Shown: positions 1 to 7,958 of the stretch, piece after piece
How the letters are laid out: every line of letters starts with the position of its first letter
Numbering within the stretch: the first letter of the stretch is position 1
Source: Paraplanobispora siamensis
GTDB lineage: Bacteria; Actinomycetota; Actinomycetes; Streptosporangiales; Streptosporangiaceae
Length of the DNA: 64,000 nucleotides
Assembly (NCBI RefSeq): GCF_016863175.1
Contig: NZ_BOOJ01000005.1
Coordinates: 25,641-89,640 of the forward strand
Reading direction: 5' to 3'
Program-made: the position numbers and the translations under genes
Notes under the pieces: generated by a model
Told to the model about the DNA's origin: nothing
Database searches by the model: none
Seen by the model: the letters and a program-made list of their open reading frames with translations, nothing else

Positions 1-1
1 C

Positions 2-808
2 TCCGAGTTCCAGGCGGCGATGCTGGACGAGGACAAGCGCCGCAGGAAGGCCGCGAAGATCGTGGCCGTGCTCGGCCACTTCCTCGGCCGGGACGAAGGT
101 GTCCTGAAGGGGCTGACCGTCGCCGACATCGGCTGCTCGGCCGGGTTCATCGCCGACGAGCTGGCGAACGCGGGCGCGGCCCGCACCTTCGGCGTGGACA
201 TCGACGTGCCCGGCCTGCGCAAGGCGTCGGCGCGCTTCGGCGAGCGGGTGACGTTCGTGTGCGCCGACGGCACCGCGCTGCCCTTCCCCGACGGCTCGAT
301 CGACGTGCTGGTCTTCAACCACATCTACGAGCACGTGGTCGACCCCGACGCGATCATGGCCGAGATGCATCGGGTGCTCAGTGACGAGGGCGTGCTCTAC
401 CTGGGGCTGGGCAACCGGCTGGGGGTCATGGAGCCGCACTACAGGCTCCCGTTCCTGTCCTACCTGCCGCCCGCCCTGGCCGACCGCTACGTCCGTCTCT
501 TCGGCCGGGCCGACAGCTACTACGAGCGCTACCGCACCCGGCGCGGGCTGCGGAGGATGGCCCGGGGCTTCCGGGTGTGGGACTACACCTTCCCGGTGCT
601 GGCCACCCCGGCGGCCTTCGCCGGGTCGGAGCTGTTCCCGGGGGCGGCCGGCCGCGCCGCCGAGGGCGTGCTGTCCCGGCTGCCGCGCGCGGTGCTGCGC
701 GCGCTGCTGCCGGTGGTGCCGACCTACCTGTGGGTGGCGACCAAGAGCGCCCGCCGCCCGGCCGGCCCCCGCCTGCCCCAGCCCCCCGACCCCGTCCAGA
801 CCCTGTGA
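2..808 (+). CDS. SAM-dependent class I methyltransferase, 5' end cut by window
   Basis: The frame is open from the first bases, so the ATG at 20 may be internal and the true start may lie outside the window. The visible protein carries a Rossmann-fold SAM-binding motif (VADIGCSAGF) about 35 residues after that ATG, an acidic residue ending the next strand (FGVDID), and the motif IV/post-I region around LPFPDGSIDVLVFNHIYEHV. This is the layout of the Methyltransf_11 family that modifies small molecules or glycans. Its stop overlaps the GTG of the next gene (GTGA), so it is translationally coupled to a membrane protein, followed by a glycosyltransferase. A role in modifying a cell-surface glycan or lipid-linked sugar is inference; the substrate cannot be read from the sequence. 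Confidence 0.85.
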   Translation, partial: SEFQAAMLDEDKRRRKAAKIVAVLGHFLGRDEGVLKGLTVADIGCSAGFIADELANAGAARTFGVDIDVPGLRKASARFGERVTFVCADGTALPFPDGSIDVLVFNHIYEHVVDPDAIMAEMHRVLSDEGVLYLGLGNRLGVMEPHYRLPFLSYLPPALADRYVRLFGRADSYYERYRTRRGLRRMARGFRVWDYTFPVLATPAAFAGSELFPGAAGRAAEGVLSRLPRAVLRALLPVVPTYLWVATKSARRPAGPRLPQPPDPVQTL

Positions 809-1743
809 AGCGGCTGGTCCGCCTCGCGTTCCTGCTGGTGGCCCTGGGCTTCGGGGCGTGGGCGGTGGCGAGCCAGTGGGACGCCGTGCGCGCCGGGTTC
901 GCCCGGCTGTCGTGGTCGTCGCTCACGCTGTCCCTGCTCGCGGTCGTCGCGGCGCTGGGCGGCGGGATGATGACGTGGCGGTCGCTGCTGGCCGACCTCG
1001 GCTCGCCGCTGCCGCTGCGGCCCGCGGCCAAGGTCTTCTTCGTCGGCCAGCTCGGCAAGTACATCCCCGGCTCCCTGTGGCCGGTGCTCGCCCAGATGGA
1101 GATGGGCCGCGAGCTGGGCGTCCCCCGCCCGCGCAGCGCCGCGGCGTTCTTCCTGACGATGCCGGTCCAGCTCGGCAGCGGGCTGCTGGTCTCGGCGGTG
1201 ACGCTGCTGGCCGCCCGGCCGGGCGCCGCGGCGCCGTACGCCTGGATGTTCCTGCTGATCCCGGTGCTCGCGGTGGCGTTCGAGCCCCGCGTGATCAACG
1301 CGGTCATCGGGTTCGGGCTGCGGAAACTGGGCCGCGCGCCGCTGGAGCGCCCGCTGACCCGCCGGGGCATGCTGGCCGCCCTGGGCTGGGCGCTGTCGGG
1401 GTGGATCGCCTACGGCCTGCACCTGGCCGCGATCGTCCACCAGCTCGGCCCCTCGGGCGCCTCGGCGGTGGTGTTCTGCATCGGGGCGTTCGCGCTGTCC
1501 TGGTGCCTGGGGATCATGACGTTCGTGGTCCCGGCCGGGGCGGGGGTGCGCGAGGTGGCCATGGTGGCCGTGCTGGCGCCCCTGATGGACCGCGGGTCCG
1601 CCATCGCGGCGGCCCTCTGCTCACGCGTCGTGATCATCCTGGGCGACCTCGTCTGCGCGGGCGCGGCGGGACTGGCGGCCCGGCGCGGCACCGTCGTCGG
1701 GGACGACGCCGGGAACGATGCGATCCCGGGAAAAGCAGTGTGA
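805..1743 (+). CDS. UPF0104 / lysylphosphatidylglycerol synthase TM-region family membrane protein
   Basis: The 312-residue protein starts at a GTG overlapping the upstream stop by four bases. It is almost wholly hydrophobic, with a first membrane segment at residues 3-20 and several more after that. The stretch KVFFVGQLGKYIPGSLWPVLAQ is typical of the UPF0104 (AglD/MprF flippase-like) family, as are the Gly/Pro-rich loops such as VPAGAGVREVAM near the C-terminus. Members sit next to glycosyltransferases and are thought to move or flip lipid-linked substrates. The MprF synthetase domain is absent, so this is the membrane module alone. Coupling to the methyltransferase and the closely following GT4 gene suggests a common glycan or lipid pathway (inference). 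Confidence 0.85.
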   Translation: MKRLVRLAFLLVALGFGAWAVASQWDAVRAGFARLSWSSLTLSLLAVVAALGGGMMTWRSLLADLGSPLPLRPAAKVFFVGQLGKYIPGSLWPVLAQMEMGRELGVPRPRSAAAFFLTMPVQLGSGLLVSAVTLLAARPGAAAPYAWMFLLIPVLAVAFEPRVINAVIGFGLRKLGRAPLERPLTRRGMLAALGWALSGWIAYGLHLAAIVHQLGPSGASAVVFCIGAFALSWCLGIMTFVVPAGAGVREVAMVAVLAPLMDRGSAIAAALCSRVVIILGDLVCAGAAGLAARRGTVVGDDAGNDAIPGKAV

Positions 1744-1833
1744 TTCGTCTCACGCTTCGGGGGATTCTGGCAATAGGGTGAATCGCAGAGGGGACTGCCG
1801 GTCCCGCGTGCTCGTTGAGGGGAGCGATCCTTC

Positions 1834-2958
1834 GTGACGCCTCGTGTGCTCGTCGACGCGGCCGCCGTCCCGGCTGATCGCGGCGCACTGATCAGATACG
1901 TCGACGGGCTCCTGGCCGCGCTCGCCCGCGCCGGGGCCGATCTGGCCATCGTGTGCCAGCGCGCCGACGCCGAGCGGTACGCCCGGCTGGCGCCCTCCGC
2001 CCGCATCATGTCGGGCCCTCCGGCGATCACCAACCGGGCCGCCCGGCTGGCCTGGGAGCAGACCGGGGTCCCGGTCCTCGCCCAGCAGGCCGGCGCCGAC
2101 GTGATCCACGCCCCCTACTACTCGATCCCCCTGCGCTCCGGCGTGCCGACCGTGGTGACCGTGCACGACGTCACCTGGTTCACCGACCCCTCCCAGCACA
2201 GCTCGGTCAAGGCCTCGTTCTTCCGCAGCGCCACCCGCAGCTCCGTACGGCGCGCCTCCCGGGTGATCGTCCCGTCCAAGGCGACCAGGGACGAGCTGGT
2301 GCGGGTGCTCGGGGCCGACCCCACCCGGATCGACGTCGCCTACCACGGCGTGGACCCGGCGCTGTTCCACCGGCCCACCCCGCAGGAGATCGACCACGTG
2401 GCCGACCGGCTCGGCCTGCACGGCACGCCGTACGTCGCCTTCCTGGGCGCGCTGGAGCCGCGCAAGAACGTGCCGAACCTGATCCGGGGCTTCGCCAGGG
2501 CGGTGGAGGACATCGAGGAGCCGCCCGCGCTGGTGCTCGGCGGCGGGATCCACGACGCCGACGTGGACGCCGCGGTCGAGGAGGTGTCCTCTGCGGTGCG
2601 CGTGGTCAGGCCCGGCTACCTACCCTTCGGCGACCTGTCGGGCTTCCTCGGCGGGGCGCTCGTGGTGGCCTTCCCCTCGCGCGGGGAGGGCTTCGGGCTG
2701 CCGGTCCTGGAGGCCATGGCCTGCGGCGCCCCGGTGCTCACCACCTACAGGGCCTCGCTTCCCGAGGTGGGCGGCGACGCGGTGGCCTACACCGAGCCCG
2801 ACGCGGCCGGCATCGCCGAGGCGCTGCGCGAGCTGCTGGCCTCGCCCGAGCGCAGGCAGACGCTCTCGGCGGCGGGGATGGCCCGCGCCAGAGAGTTCAC
2901 CTGGGAGACATCGGCGGAGGCGCACATGCTCGCCTACCAGCGAGCCGCCGAAGAGTGA
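1834..2958 (+). CDS. GT4-family glycosyltransferase
   Basis: This 374-residue GT-B enzyme has the GT4 signature. The N-terminal acceptor half is residues 1-190. A donor-binding half then begins with the GALEPRKNVPNLI motif, and the EX7E motif lies in EGFGLPVLEAMACG near residue 285. The GTG start has a purine-rich ribosome binding site (GAGGGGAG) about 8 bases upstream. Ninety bases of spacer separate it from the preceding gene. GT4 enzymes use nucleotide sugars to extend lipid-linked or cell-wall glycans with retention of configuration. The gene immediately downstream makes GDP-mannose, so a mannosyltransferase role is attractive but unproven. Confidence 0.9.
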   Translation: MTPRVLVDAAAVPADRGALIRYVDGLLAALARAGADLAIVCQRADAERYARLAPSARIMSGPPAITNRAARLAWEQTGVPVLAQQAGADVIHAPYYSIPLRSGVPTVVTVHDVTWFTDPSQHSSVKASFFRSATRSSVRRASRVIVPSKATRDELVRVLGADPTRIDVAYHGVDPALFHRPTPQEIDHVADRLGLHGTPYVAFLGALEPRKNVPNLIRGFARAVEDIEEPPALVLGGGIHDADVDAAVEEVSSAVRVVRPGYLPFGDLSGFLGGALVVAFPSRGEGFGLPVLEAMACGAPVLTTYRASLPEVGGDAVAYTEPDAAGIAEALRELLASPERRQTLSAAGMARAREFTWETSAEAHMLAYQRAAEE

Positions 2959-2960
2959 GC

Positions 2961-2975
2961 TAACCTCGCGGGATG
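2961..2975 (+). promoter_or_regulatory. candidate leaderless promoter of manC
   Basis: A -10-like hexamer TAACCT is followed by six bases and then the ATG, with no ribosome binding site. In actinobacteria this spacing usually places transcription start at the start codon. No clear -35 element is visible. Confidence 0.45.
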
Positions 2976-4067
2976 ACGGAGACCTCTTTGCCGGAGCTGG
3001 AGGCGATCCTCCTCGTCGGCGGGCGGGGAACGCGCCTGCGTCCGCTCACTCTCGGCACGCCCAAGCCGTTGCTGCCCACGGCGGGAGTGCCCTTCCTCGC
3101 CCACCAGCTCGCGCAGGCCCGGCAGGCGGGCGTGCGGCGGATCGTGTTCGCCACGTCCTACCGGGCTGAGATGTTCAGTGAGGCCTTCGGCGACGGCTCG
3201 GCCTTCGGCCTGACCCTCGAGTACATGACGGAGGAGACCCCGCTGGGCACCGGCGGCGCGATCCGCAACGCGGCGCAGGCGCTGACCTGCGCGCCGGACG
3301 CGCCGGTGCTGGTGCTCAACGGCGACATCCTGTCGGGGCACGACATGGCCGACCAGGTGGCCCGGCACATCGCCCGGCGGGCGGCCGTCACCCTGCACCT
3401 GACCGAGGTCGAGGACCCCTCGCGGTTCGGCTGCGTGCCGACCGACGACGAGGGCCGGGTGACCGCCTTCCTGGAGAAGACGCCCAACCCGGTCACCAAC
3501 CGGATCAACGCCGGCTGCTACGTCTTCACCCGCTCGGTCATCGACACGATCCCGGAGGGCGAGGTCGTCTCGGTCGAGCGGGAGACCTTCCCCGGGCTGA
3601 TCGAGTCCGGCGCCCTGGTGCTCGGCTACCCCGACTCCGCCTACTGGCTCGACGTGGGCACCCCGGCGGCCTTCGTCAAGGGCTCGCGCGACCTGGTCCT
3701 GGGCCGTCTGACCTCGCCGGCCCTGCCGGGGCCCGTGGGCGAGCTGCTGGCCCTGCCCGGCGCCATGATCTCGCCTGAGGCCAAGGTCGACGGGGGGACG
3801 ACGATCGGCGCCCGCGCGGTCGTCGAGTCCGGCGCGCAGGTCAATGGGAGCGTGCTCGGCGACGACAGCGTGGTCTGCTCCGGGGCGACGGTGACCGACT
3901 CGGTCGTCGGGCCCGGCGCCCGCATCGCCTCCGGCGCCGTCCTGCGCGATGCGGTGGTCGGCGACGGGGCGGTGGTCGGGCCGGGCAACGAGCTCCTGGC
4001 GGGCAGCCGCCTCTGGCCGGGCGTCACGCTCCCCGAGCGCGCGATCCGCTTCTCCAGCGACGTCTGA
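2973..4067 (+). CDS. manC: mannose-1-phosphate guanylyltransferase (GDP-mannose synthase)
   Basis: The 364-residue nucleotidyltransferase opens with the pyrophosphorylase signature (AILLVGGRGTRLRPLTLGTPKPLLP, residues 11-35) and carries the LNGDILSG metal/nucleotide motif and YWLDVGTP. The last third is a left-handed beta-helix of hexapeptide repeats (VVESGAQVNGSVLGDDSVV and so on). Length and sequence resemble the mycobacterial enzyme of Rv3264c type, which joins GTP and mannose-1-phosphate. The matching phosphomannomutase and isomerase lie at 20.7 and 22.2 kb. The symbol follows Streptomyces usage; in Mycobacterium the same enzyme is often called ManB. A glucose-1-phosphate enzyme is the main alternative. 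Confidence 0.85.
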   Translation: MTETSLPELEAILLVGGRGTRLRPLTLGTPKPLLPTAGVPFLAHQLAQARQAGVRRIVFATSYRAEMFSEAFGDGSAFGLTLEYMTEETPLGTGGAIRNAAQALTCAPDAPVLVLNGDILSGHDMADQVARHIARRAAVTLHLTEVEDPSRFGCVPTDDEGRVTAFLEKTPNPVTNRINAGCYVFTRSVIDTIPEGEVVSVERETFPGLIESGALVLGYPDSAYWLDVGTPAAFVKGSRDLVLGRLTSPALPGPVGELLALPGAMISPEAKVDGGTTIGARAVVESGAQVNGSVLGDDSVVCSGATVTDSVVGPGARIASGAVLRDAVVGDGAVVGPGNELLAGSRLWPGVTLPERAIRFSSDV

Positions 4068-4077
4068 GAGCGAGAAG

Positions 4078-5007
4078 GTGGACCTGCGCCGCGTCGCGGC
4101 CCCGCCGCGCGTGAGGCAGCGCCGCTGGCGGCCGCCGGGCCCGCTCGACCTGGAGCTCACTTTGCGGCCGCACCGGCGCGGGAACGCGGATCCCACCTGG
4201 CGCAAGGCCCCGGACGGGGCGATCTGGCGCACCTGCCGGACCCCCGACGGGCCGGGGACCCTGCGGATCGGCCGGGACGGCGCGCAGGTGCTGGGTCTCG
4301 CCTGGGGTGCGGGTGCGCAGTGGCTGCTGGAGACGCTTCCGGCGCTGCTGGGCGCCGACGACGACGTCTCGGGGTTCGTGCCGGGGCACGCGGTGGTGCG
4401 CGAGGCGGCCGTGCGGCACGCGGGGCTCAGGATCGGGCGGACCTCACGGGTGCTGGAGGCGCTGGTCCCCGCGGTGCTGGAGCAGAAAGTCGTGACCGCC
4501 GAGGCTCGCCGGGCGTGGCGGTGGCTGCTGGCCCGCTACGGCGAGCCCGCCCCGGGACCGGCTCCCGAGGGCATGCGGGTCTTCCCCGAGCCCGAGGTGT
4601 GGTGGTCGATCCCGTCGTGGGACTGGCACCGGGCCGGGGCGGAGGCCGTACGGGCCAGGACGATCGCCAACGCGGCGCGGCACGCCGCGAAACTGGAGGA
4701 CGCCGGGGGCAGCGCACGGGCGGACCTGCTGCTGCGGGCGCTGCCCGGCATCGGGGTCTGGACGTCGGCGGAGGTGCGCCAGCGCTCGCACGGTGATCCC
4801 GACGCCCTGTCGGTGGGCGACTTCCACCTGCCGTCGCTGGTCGGCTGGTCGCTGGCCGGGCGGCGGACCGACGACGCGGGGATGCTGCGGCTGCTGGCTC
4901 CCTACCGGGGGCACCGCCACCGGGTCAGCCGACTACTGGCGTTGGCCGGTGGGCGGCCGCCCGCTCGCGGGCCGCGAATGCCGGCACGCGACTATCGCGC
5001 GTTCTGA
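4078..5007 (+). CDS. AlkA-type DNA-3-methyladenine glycosylase (HhH-GPD family)
   Basis: The protein is 309 residues from a GTG with GAGAGCGAGAAG just upstream; the frame is open further up but overlaps manC. It has the helix-hairpin-helix motif LLRALPGIGVWTSAEV around residues 220-235, followed after about 20 residues by the catalytic aspartate in SVGDFHLPS. The earlier VLEQKVVTAEARRAW helix is typical of AlkA-like enzymes. It removes alkylated purines from DNA as the first step of base excision repair. The ten-base gap after manC suggests cotranscription, although the functions are unrelated. The end of the coding region overlaps the tail of a small gene on the opposite strand. Confidence 0.88.
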   Translation: MDLRRVAAPPRVRQRRWRPPGPLDLELTLRPHRRGNADPTWRKAPDGAIWRTCRTPDGPGTLRIGRDGAQVLGLAWGAGAQWLLETLPALLGADDDVSGFVPGHAVVREAAVRHAGLRIGRTSRVLEALVPAVLEQKVVTAEARRAWRWLLARYGEPAPGPAPEGMRVFPEPEVWWSIPSWDWHRAGAEAVRARTIANAARHAAKLEDAGGSARADLLLRALPGIGVWTSAEVRQRSHGDPDALSVGDFHLPSLVGWSLAGRRTDDAGMLRLLAPYRGHRHRVSRLLALAGGRPPARGPRMPARDYRAF

Positions 5008-5119
5008 CCTCGTAGGGGTCGGGCTCGGAGCGTTGCCAGTCACGACCGTCGCGCGTGTCCGCCCCGATCAGCGGGGCGAGGGCGGCGATGGCGAACAGGG
5101 CGAGGATGAACCAGATCAT
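4925..5119 (-). CDS. small single-pass membrane protein (64 aa)
   Basis: A short gene starts at an ATG with a good AGGAGACGGAA ribosome binding site. The product has one N-terminal membrane helix (MIWFILALFAIAALAPLIG) followed by ADTRDGRDW and an arginine-rich tail of about 40 residues. Similar tiny proteins with a membrane helix plus an AD(S/T)RDGxDW motif are common in actinobacteria and have no assigned function that I know of. Its last 83 bases overlap the 3' end of the convergent AlkA-type gene. A long inverted repeat lies about 30 bases upstream of the start. Start site, Shine-Dalgarno and hydrophobic pattern all argue that it is real; no reaction can be assigned. Confidence 0.65.
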   Translation of the reverse strand: MIWFILALFAIAALAPLIGADTRDGRDWQRSEPDPYEVRTRDSRVPAFAARERAAAHRPTPVVG

Positions 5120-5148
5120 TTCCGTCTCCTGGGGAGTGGTCCTGCGGT

Positions 5149-5220
5149 GTGCCTCTAATCTATGCAAGCGCAAGCATTTACGTCTATCGAGACTTTCTTC
5201 ATAGATCAGTTTAGAGGCAC
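5149..5220. repeat. imperfect inverted repeat in the fbiC / small-gene intergenic region
   Basis: The left arm GTGCCTCTAATCTATG (5149-5164) is matched by the right arm CATAGAT-CAGTT-TAGAGGCAC (5200-5220). That is a 16-base reverse complement with a 5-base insertion. The interior is AT-rich for this genome and contains the doubled motif GCAAGCGCAAGCA (5164-5176). It could be an operator, a strong hairpin, or a remnant of a miniature element. No flanking target duplication was seen. Confidence 0.6.
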
Positions 5221-5276
5221 TGAATACTCTGGGTCTGCACGGTAGACCCGGCTCGGGGGAAGGGCCCGCCGCGCCG

Positions 5277-5291
5277 TAGTGTGCGGGCATG
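5277..5291 (+). promoter_or_regulatory. candidate leaderless promoter of fbiC
   Basis: TAGTGT, six bases, then the ATG. There is no purine-rich ribosome binding site close to the start. Confidence 0.45.
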
Positions 5292-7883
5292 AGCGTGAAC
5301 CCCACCGATGCCGCGATGCGCCGGTCCCTGGCCCGGGCCCGCGACGGGAAGACCCTGGACCAGGCCGAGGCCGTCGTGCTGCTGCACGCGCGCGGCGACG
5401 ACCTGCAGGCCCTGCTCGGCCATGCCGGGCGGGTCAGGGACGCCGGTCTGGAGGCCGCCGGGCGGCGCGGGATCATCACCTACAGCCGCAAGGTCTTCAT
5501 CCCGCTGACCCGGCTGTGCCGCGACCGCTGCGGCTACTGCACCTTCGCCACCGCCCCGCACAAGCTCGACAGCGTGTTCATGGGCCCGGACGAGGTCCTG
5601 GAGATCGCCCGGCAGGGCGCGGCGATGGGCTGCAAGGAGGCGCTGTTCACGCTGGGCGACCGGCCCGAGGACCGCTGGCACCAGGCGCGGGAGTGGCTGG
5701 ACGCGCACGGCTACGACGACACACTGTCCTATGTGCGGGCGATGGCCATCCGGGTGCTGGAGGAGACCGGGCTGCTGCCGCACCTCAACCCGGGGGTCAT
5801 GACCTGGCGCGACCTGCAGCGCCTCAAGCCGGTCGCGCCCTCGATGGGCATGATGCTGGAGACGACCTCGCGGCGGCTGTTCGAGGAGAAGGGGCAGCCG
5901 CACTACGGCTCCCCGGACAAGGACCCCGCGGTACGGTTGCGCGTGCTGGAGGACGCGGGACGCTCCAACGTCCCCTTCACCAGCGGCATCCTGATCGGCA
6001 TCGGCGAGACGGTCGAGGACCGGGCCGAGTCGCTGTTCGCGCTGCGGAAGGTGGCGCGGGAGTACGGCGGGCTCCAGGAGGTCATCGTCCAGAACTTCCG
6101 CGCCAAGCCGGACACCGCGATGCGCGGCATGCCGGACGCCGATCTGCAGGAGCTGGCCGCCACGATCGCGGTGGCCCGCCTGGTGCTGGGGCCGAAGGTG
6201 CGCCTGCAGGCCCCGCCGAACCTGGTCGACTCCGAGTACGACCTGATGATCCGGGCCGGGATCGACGACTGGGGCGGGGTCTCCCCGCTGACGCCCGACC
6301 ACGTCAACCCCGAGCGCCCCTGGCCGCAGATCGAGGAGCTCGCCGCCCGCACGGCCGCATCCGGGTTCACGCTGCGGGAGCGCCTGACGATCTACCCGGA
6401 GTACGTGCTCGCCGGCGAGCCCTGGCTCGACCCCCGCCTGGGCGCCCACGTCGCGGCCCTGGCCGACCCCGCGACCGGCCTGGCCCGCGAGGACGCCGAG
6501 ATCGTCGGCCGCCCATGGCAGGAGCCCGACGGCGGTTTCGCCTCCGCGGGCCGTACCGACCTGCACACGGCCGTCGACACCGAGGGCCGCACCGCCGACC
6601 GCCGCGACGACTTCGACCACGTCTACGGCGACTGGGAGGCCCTCAGGGAGCGCCTGCCCGCCGCCTCCGGGGTCGCTGTGCGGCTGGGGGAGGTCCGGGA
6701 GGCGCTGCGGCGGGCGGAGAGCGATCCGGCGGGGCTGACCGAGGAGCAGGCGCTGGTCCTGCTCGACCTCGCCGGGGACCAGAACGGCGCGGGGGCCGAC
6801 GACGCGGCCCTGGACGAGTTGTGCAGGATCGCCGACGGCCTGCGCCGGGAGGCCGTGGGGGACGAGGTCACCTACGTCGTCAACCGGAACATCAACTTCA
6901 CCAACGTCTGCTACACGGGCTGCCGGTTCTGCGCCTTCGCGCAGCGCCGTACCGACGCCGACGCCTACACCCTCTCCCTCGACCAGGTCGCCGACCGGGC
7001 CGAGGAGGGCTGGCTGGCCGGGGCGACCGAGGTGTGCATGCAGGGCGGCATCCACCCCGACATGCCCGGCAGCGCCTACTTCGACATCGCCAGGGCGGTC
7101 AAGGCGCGGGTGCCGCAGATGCACGTCCACGCGTTCTCCCCGATGGAGGTCGTCAACGGCGCCAGCCGGACGAACATGTCCATCGAGGACTGGCTGACCG
7201 CGGCCAGGGAGGCGGGCGTCGACTCGCTGCCCGGCACCGCGGCGGAGATCCTCGACGACGACGTGCGCTGGGTGCTGACCAAGGGCAAGCTGCCCGCCAA
7301 GGAGTGGGTGGAGATCATCTCGACCGCGCACCGGCTGGGCATCCCGACGACCTCCACGATGATGTACGGCCACGTGGACACCCACGCCCACTGGGTCCGG
7401 CACATCAGGCTCATCCGCCGCATCCAGGAGGAGACCGGCGGGTTCACCGAGTTCGTGCCGCTGCCGTTCGTGCACAACAGCGCGCCCATCTATCTCGCCG
7501 GCATCGCCCGCCCGGGGCCGACCGCGCGGGAGAACCGGGCGGTGCACGCGCTGGCCCGCATCCTGCTGCACGGCGCGATCGCCAACATCCAGTGCTCGTG
7601 GGTGAAGCTCCGTGACGACCTGTGCCGCCAGGTCCTGCAGGGCGGGGTCAACGACCTGGGCGGCACGCTCATGGAGGAGACGATCAGCCGGATGGCCGGC
7701 TCGGAGAACGGCTCGTTCAAGACGATCACCGACATCGCGGCGATGGTGGCCCCGACCGGGCGGCCGCTGCGGCAGCGGACGACCTCCTACGGCGTTCCGG
7801 ACGCGGAGCGGCTGGCCGCCGCGGCGGCCAGTGACGGAGTTTGTCAAAGCGTGCGTAACTTCGTCCCGCTAGATCGTCTATAA
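5289..7883 (+). CDS. fbiC: FO synthase, fused CofG-CofH (FbiC)
   Basis: This 864-residue enzyme contains two radical-SAM halves. The N-terminal CofG-like half has the cluster motif CX3CX2C at Cys77, Cys81 and Cys84 (CRDRCGYC). The C-terminal CofH-like half has it at Cys541, Cys545 and Cys548 (CYTGCRFC). Together they build the deazaflavin FO from tyrosine and 5-amino-6-ribitylamino-uracil, the first dedicated step of coenzyme F420 synthesis. Length and fusion match the actinobacterial enzyme; archaea use two separate proteins. The later-acting fbiB and fbiA lie 2 kb downstream on the other strand. Both cysteine triads are intact, so it should be active. Confidence 0.96.
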   Translation: MSVNPTDAAMRRSLARARDGKTLDQAEAVVLLHARGDDLQALLGHAGRVRDAGLEAAGRRGIITYSRKVFIPLTRLCRDRCGYCTFATAPHKLDSVFMGPDEVLEIARQGAAMGCKEALFTLGDRPEDRWHQAREWLDAHGYDDTLSYVRAMAIRVLEETGLLPHLNPGVMTWRDLQRLKPVAPSMGMMLETTSRRLFEEKGQPHYGSPDKDPAVRLRVLEDAGRSNVPFTSGILIGIGETVEDRAESLFALRKVAREYGGLQEVIVQNFRAKPDTAMRGMPDADLQELAATIAVARLVLGPKVRLQAPPNLVDSEYDLMIRAGIDDWGGVSPLTPDHVNPERPWPQIEELAARTAASGFTLRERLTIYPEYVLAGEPWLDPRLGAHVAALADPATGLAREDAEIVGRPWQEPDGGFASAGRTDLHTAVDTEGRTADRRDDFDHVYGDWEALRERLPAASGVAVRLGEVREALRRAESDPAGLTEEQALVLLDLAGDQNGAGADDAALDELCRIADGLRREAVGDEVTYVVNRNINFTNVCYTGCRFCAFAQRRTDADAYTLSLDQVADRAEEGWLAGATEVCMQGGIHPDMPGSAYFDIARAVKARVPQMHVHAFSPMEVVNGASRTNMSIEDWLTAAREAGVDSLPGTAAEILDDDVRWVLTKGKLPAKEWVEIISTAHRLGIPTTSTMMYGHVDTHAHWVRHIRLIRRIQEETGGFTEFVPLPFVHNSAPIYLAGIARPGPTARENRAVHALARILLHGAIANIQCSWVKLRDDLCRQVLQGGVNDLGGTLMEETISRMAGSENGSFKTITDIAAMVAPTGRPLRQRTTSYGVPDAERLAAAAASDGVCQSVRNFVPLDRL

Positions 7884-7958
7884 CATGTTCTATACAGACT
7901 TGCGCTGTGTAAGGGGTGGGTTGGGAGAATCGTCATTCCCCTGACGAGAGGTCCAAGC

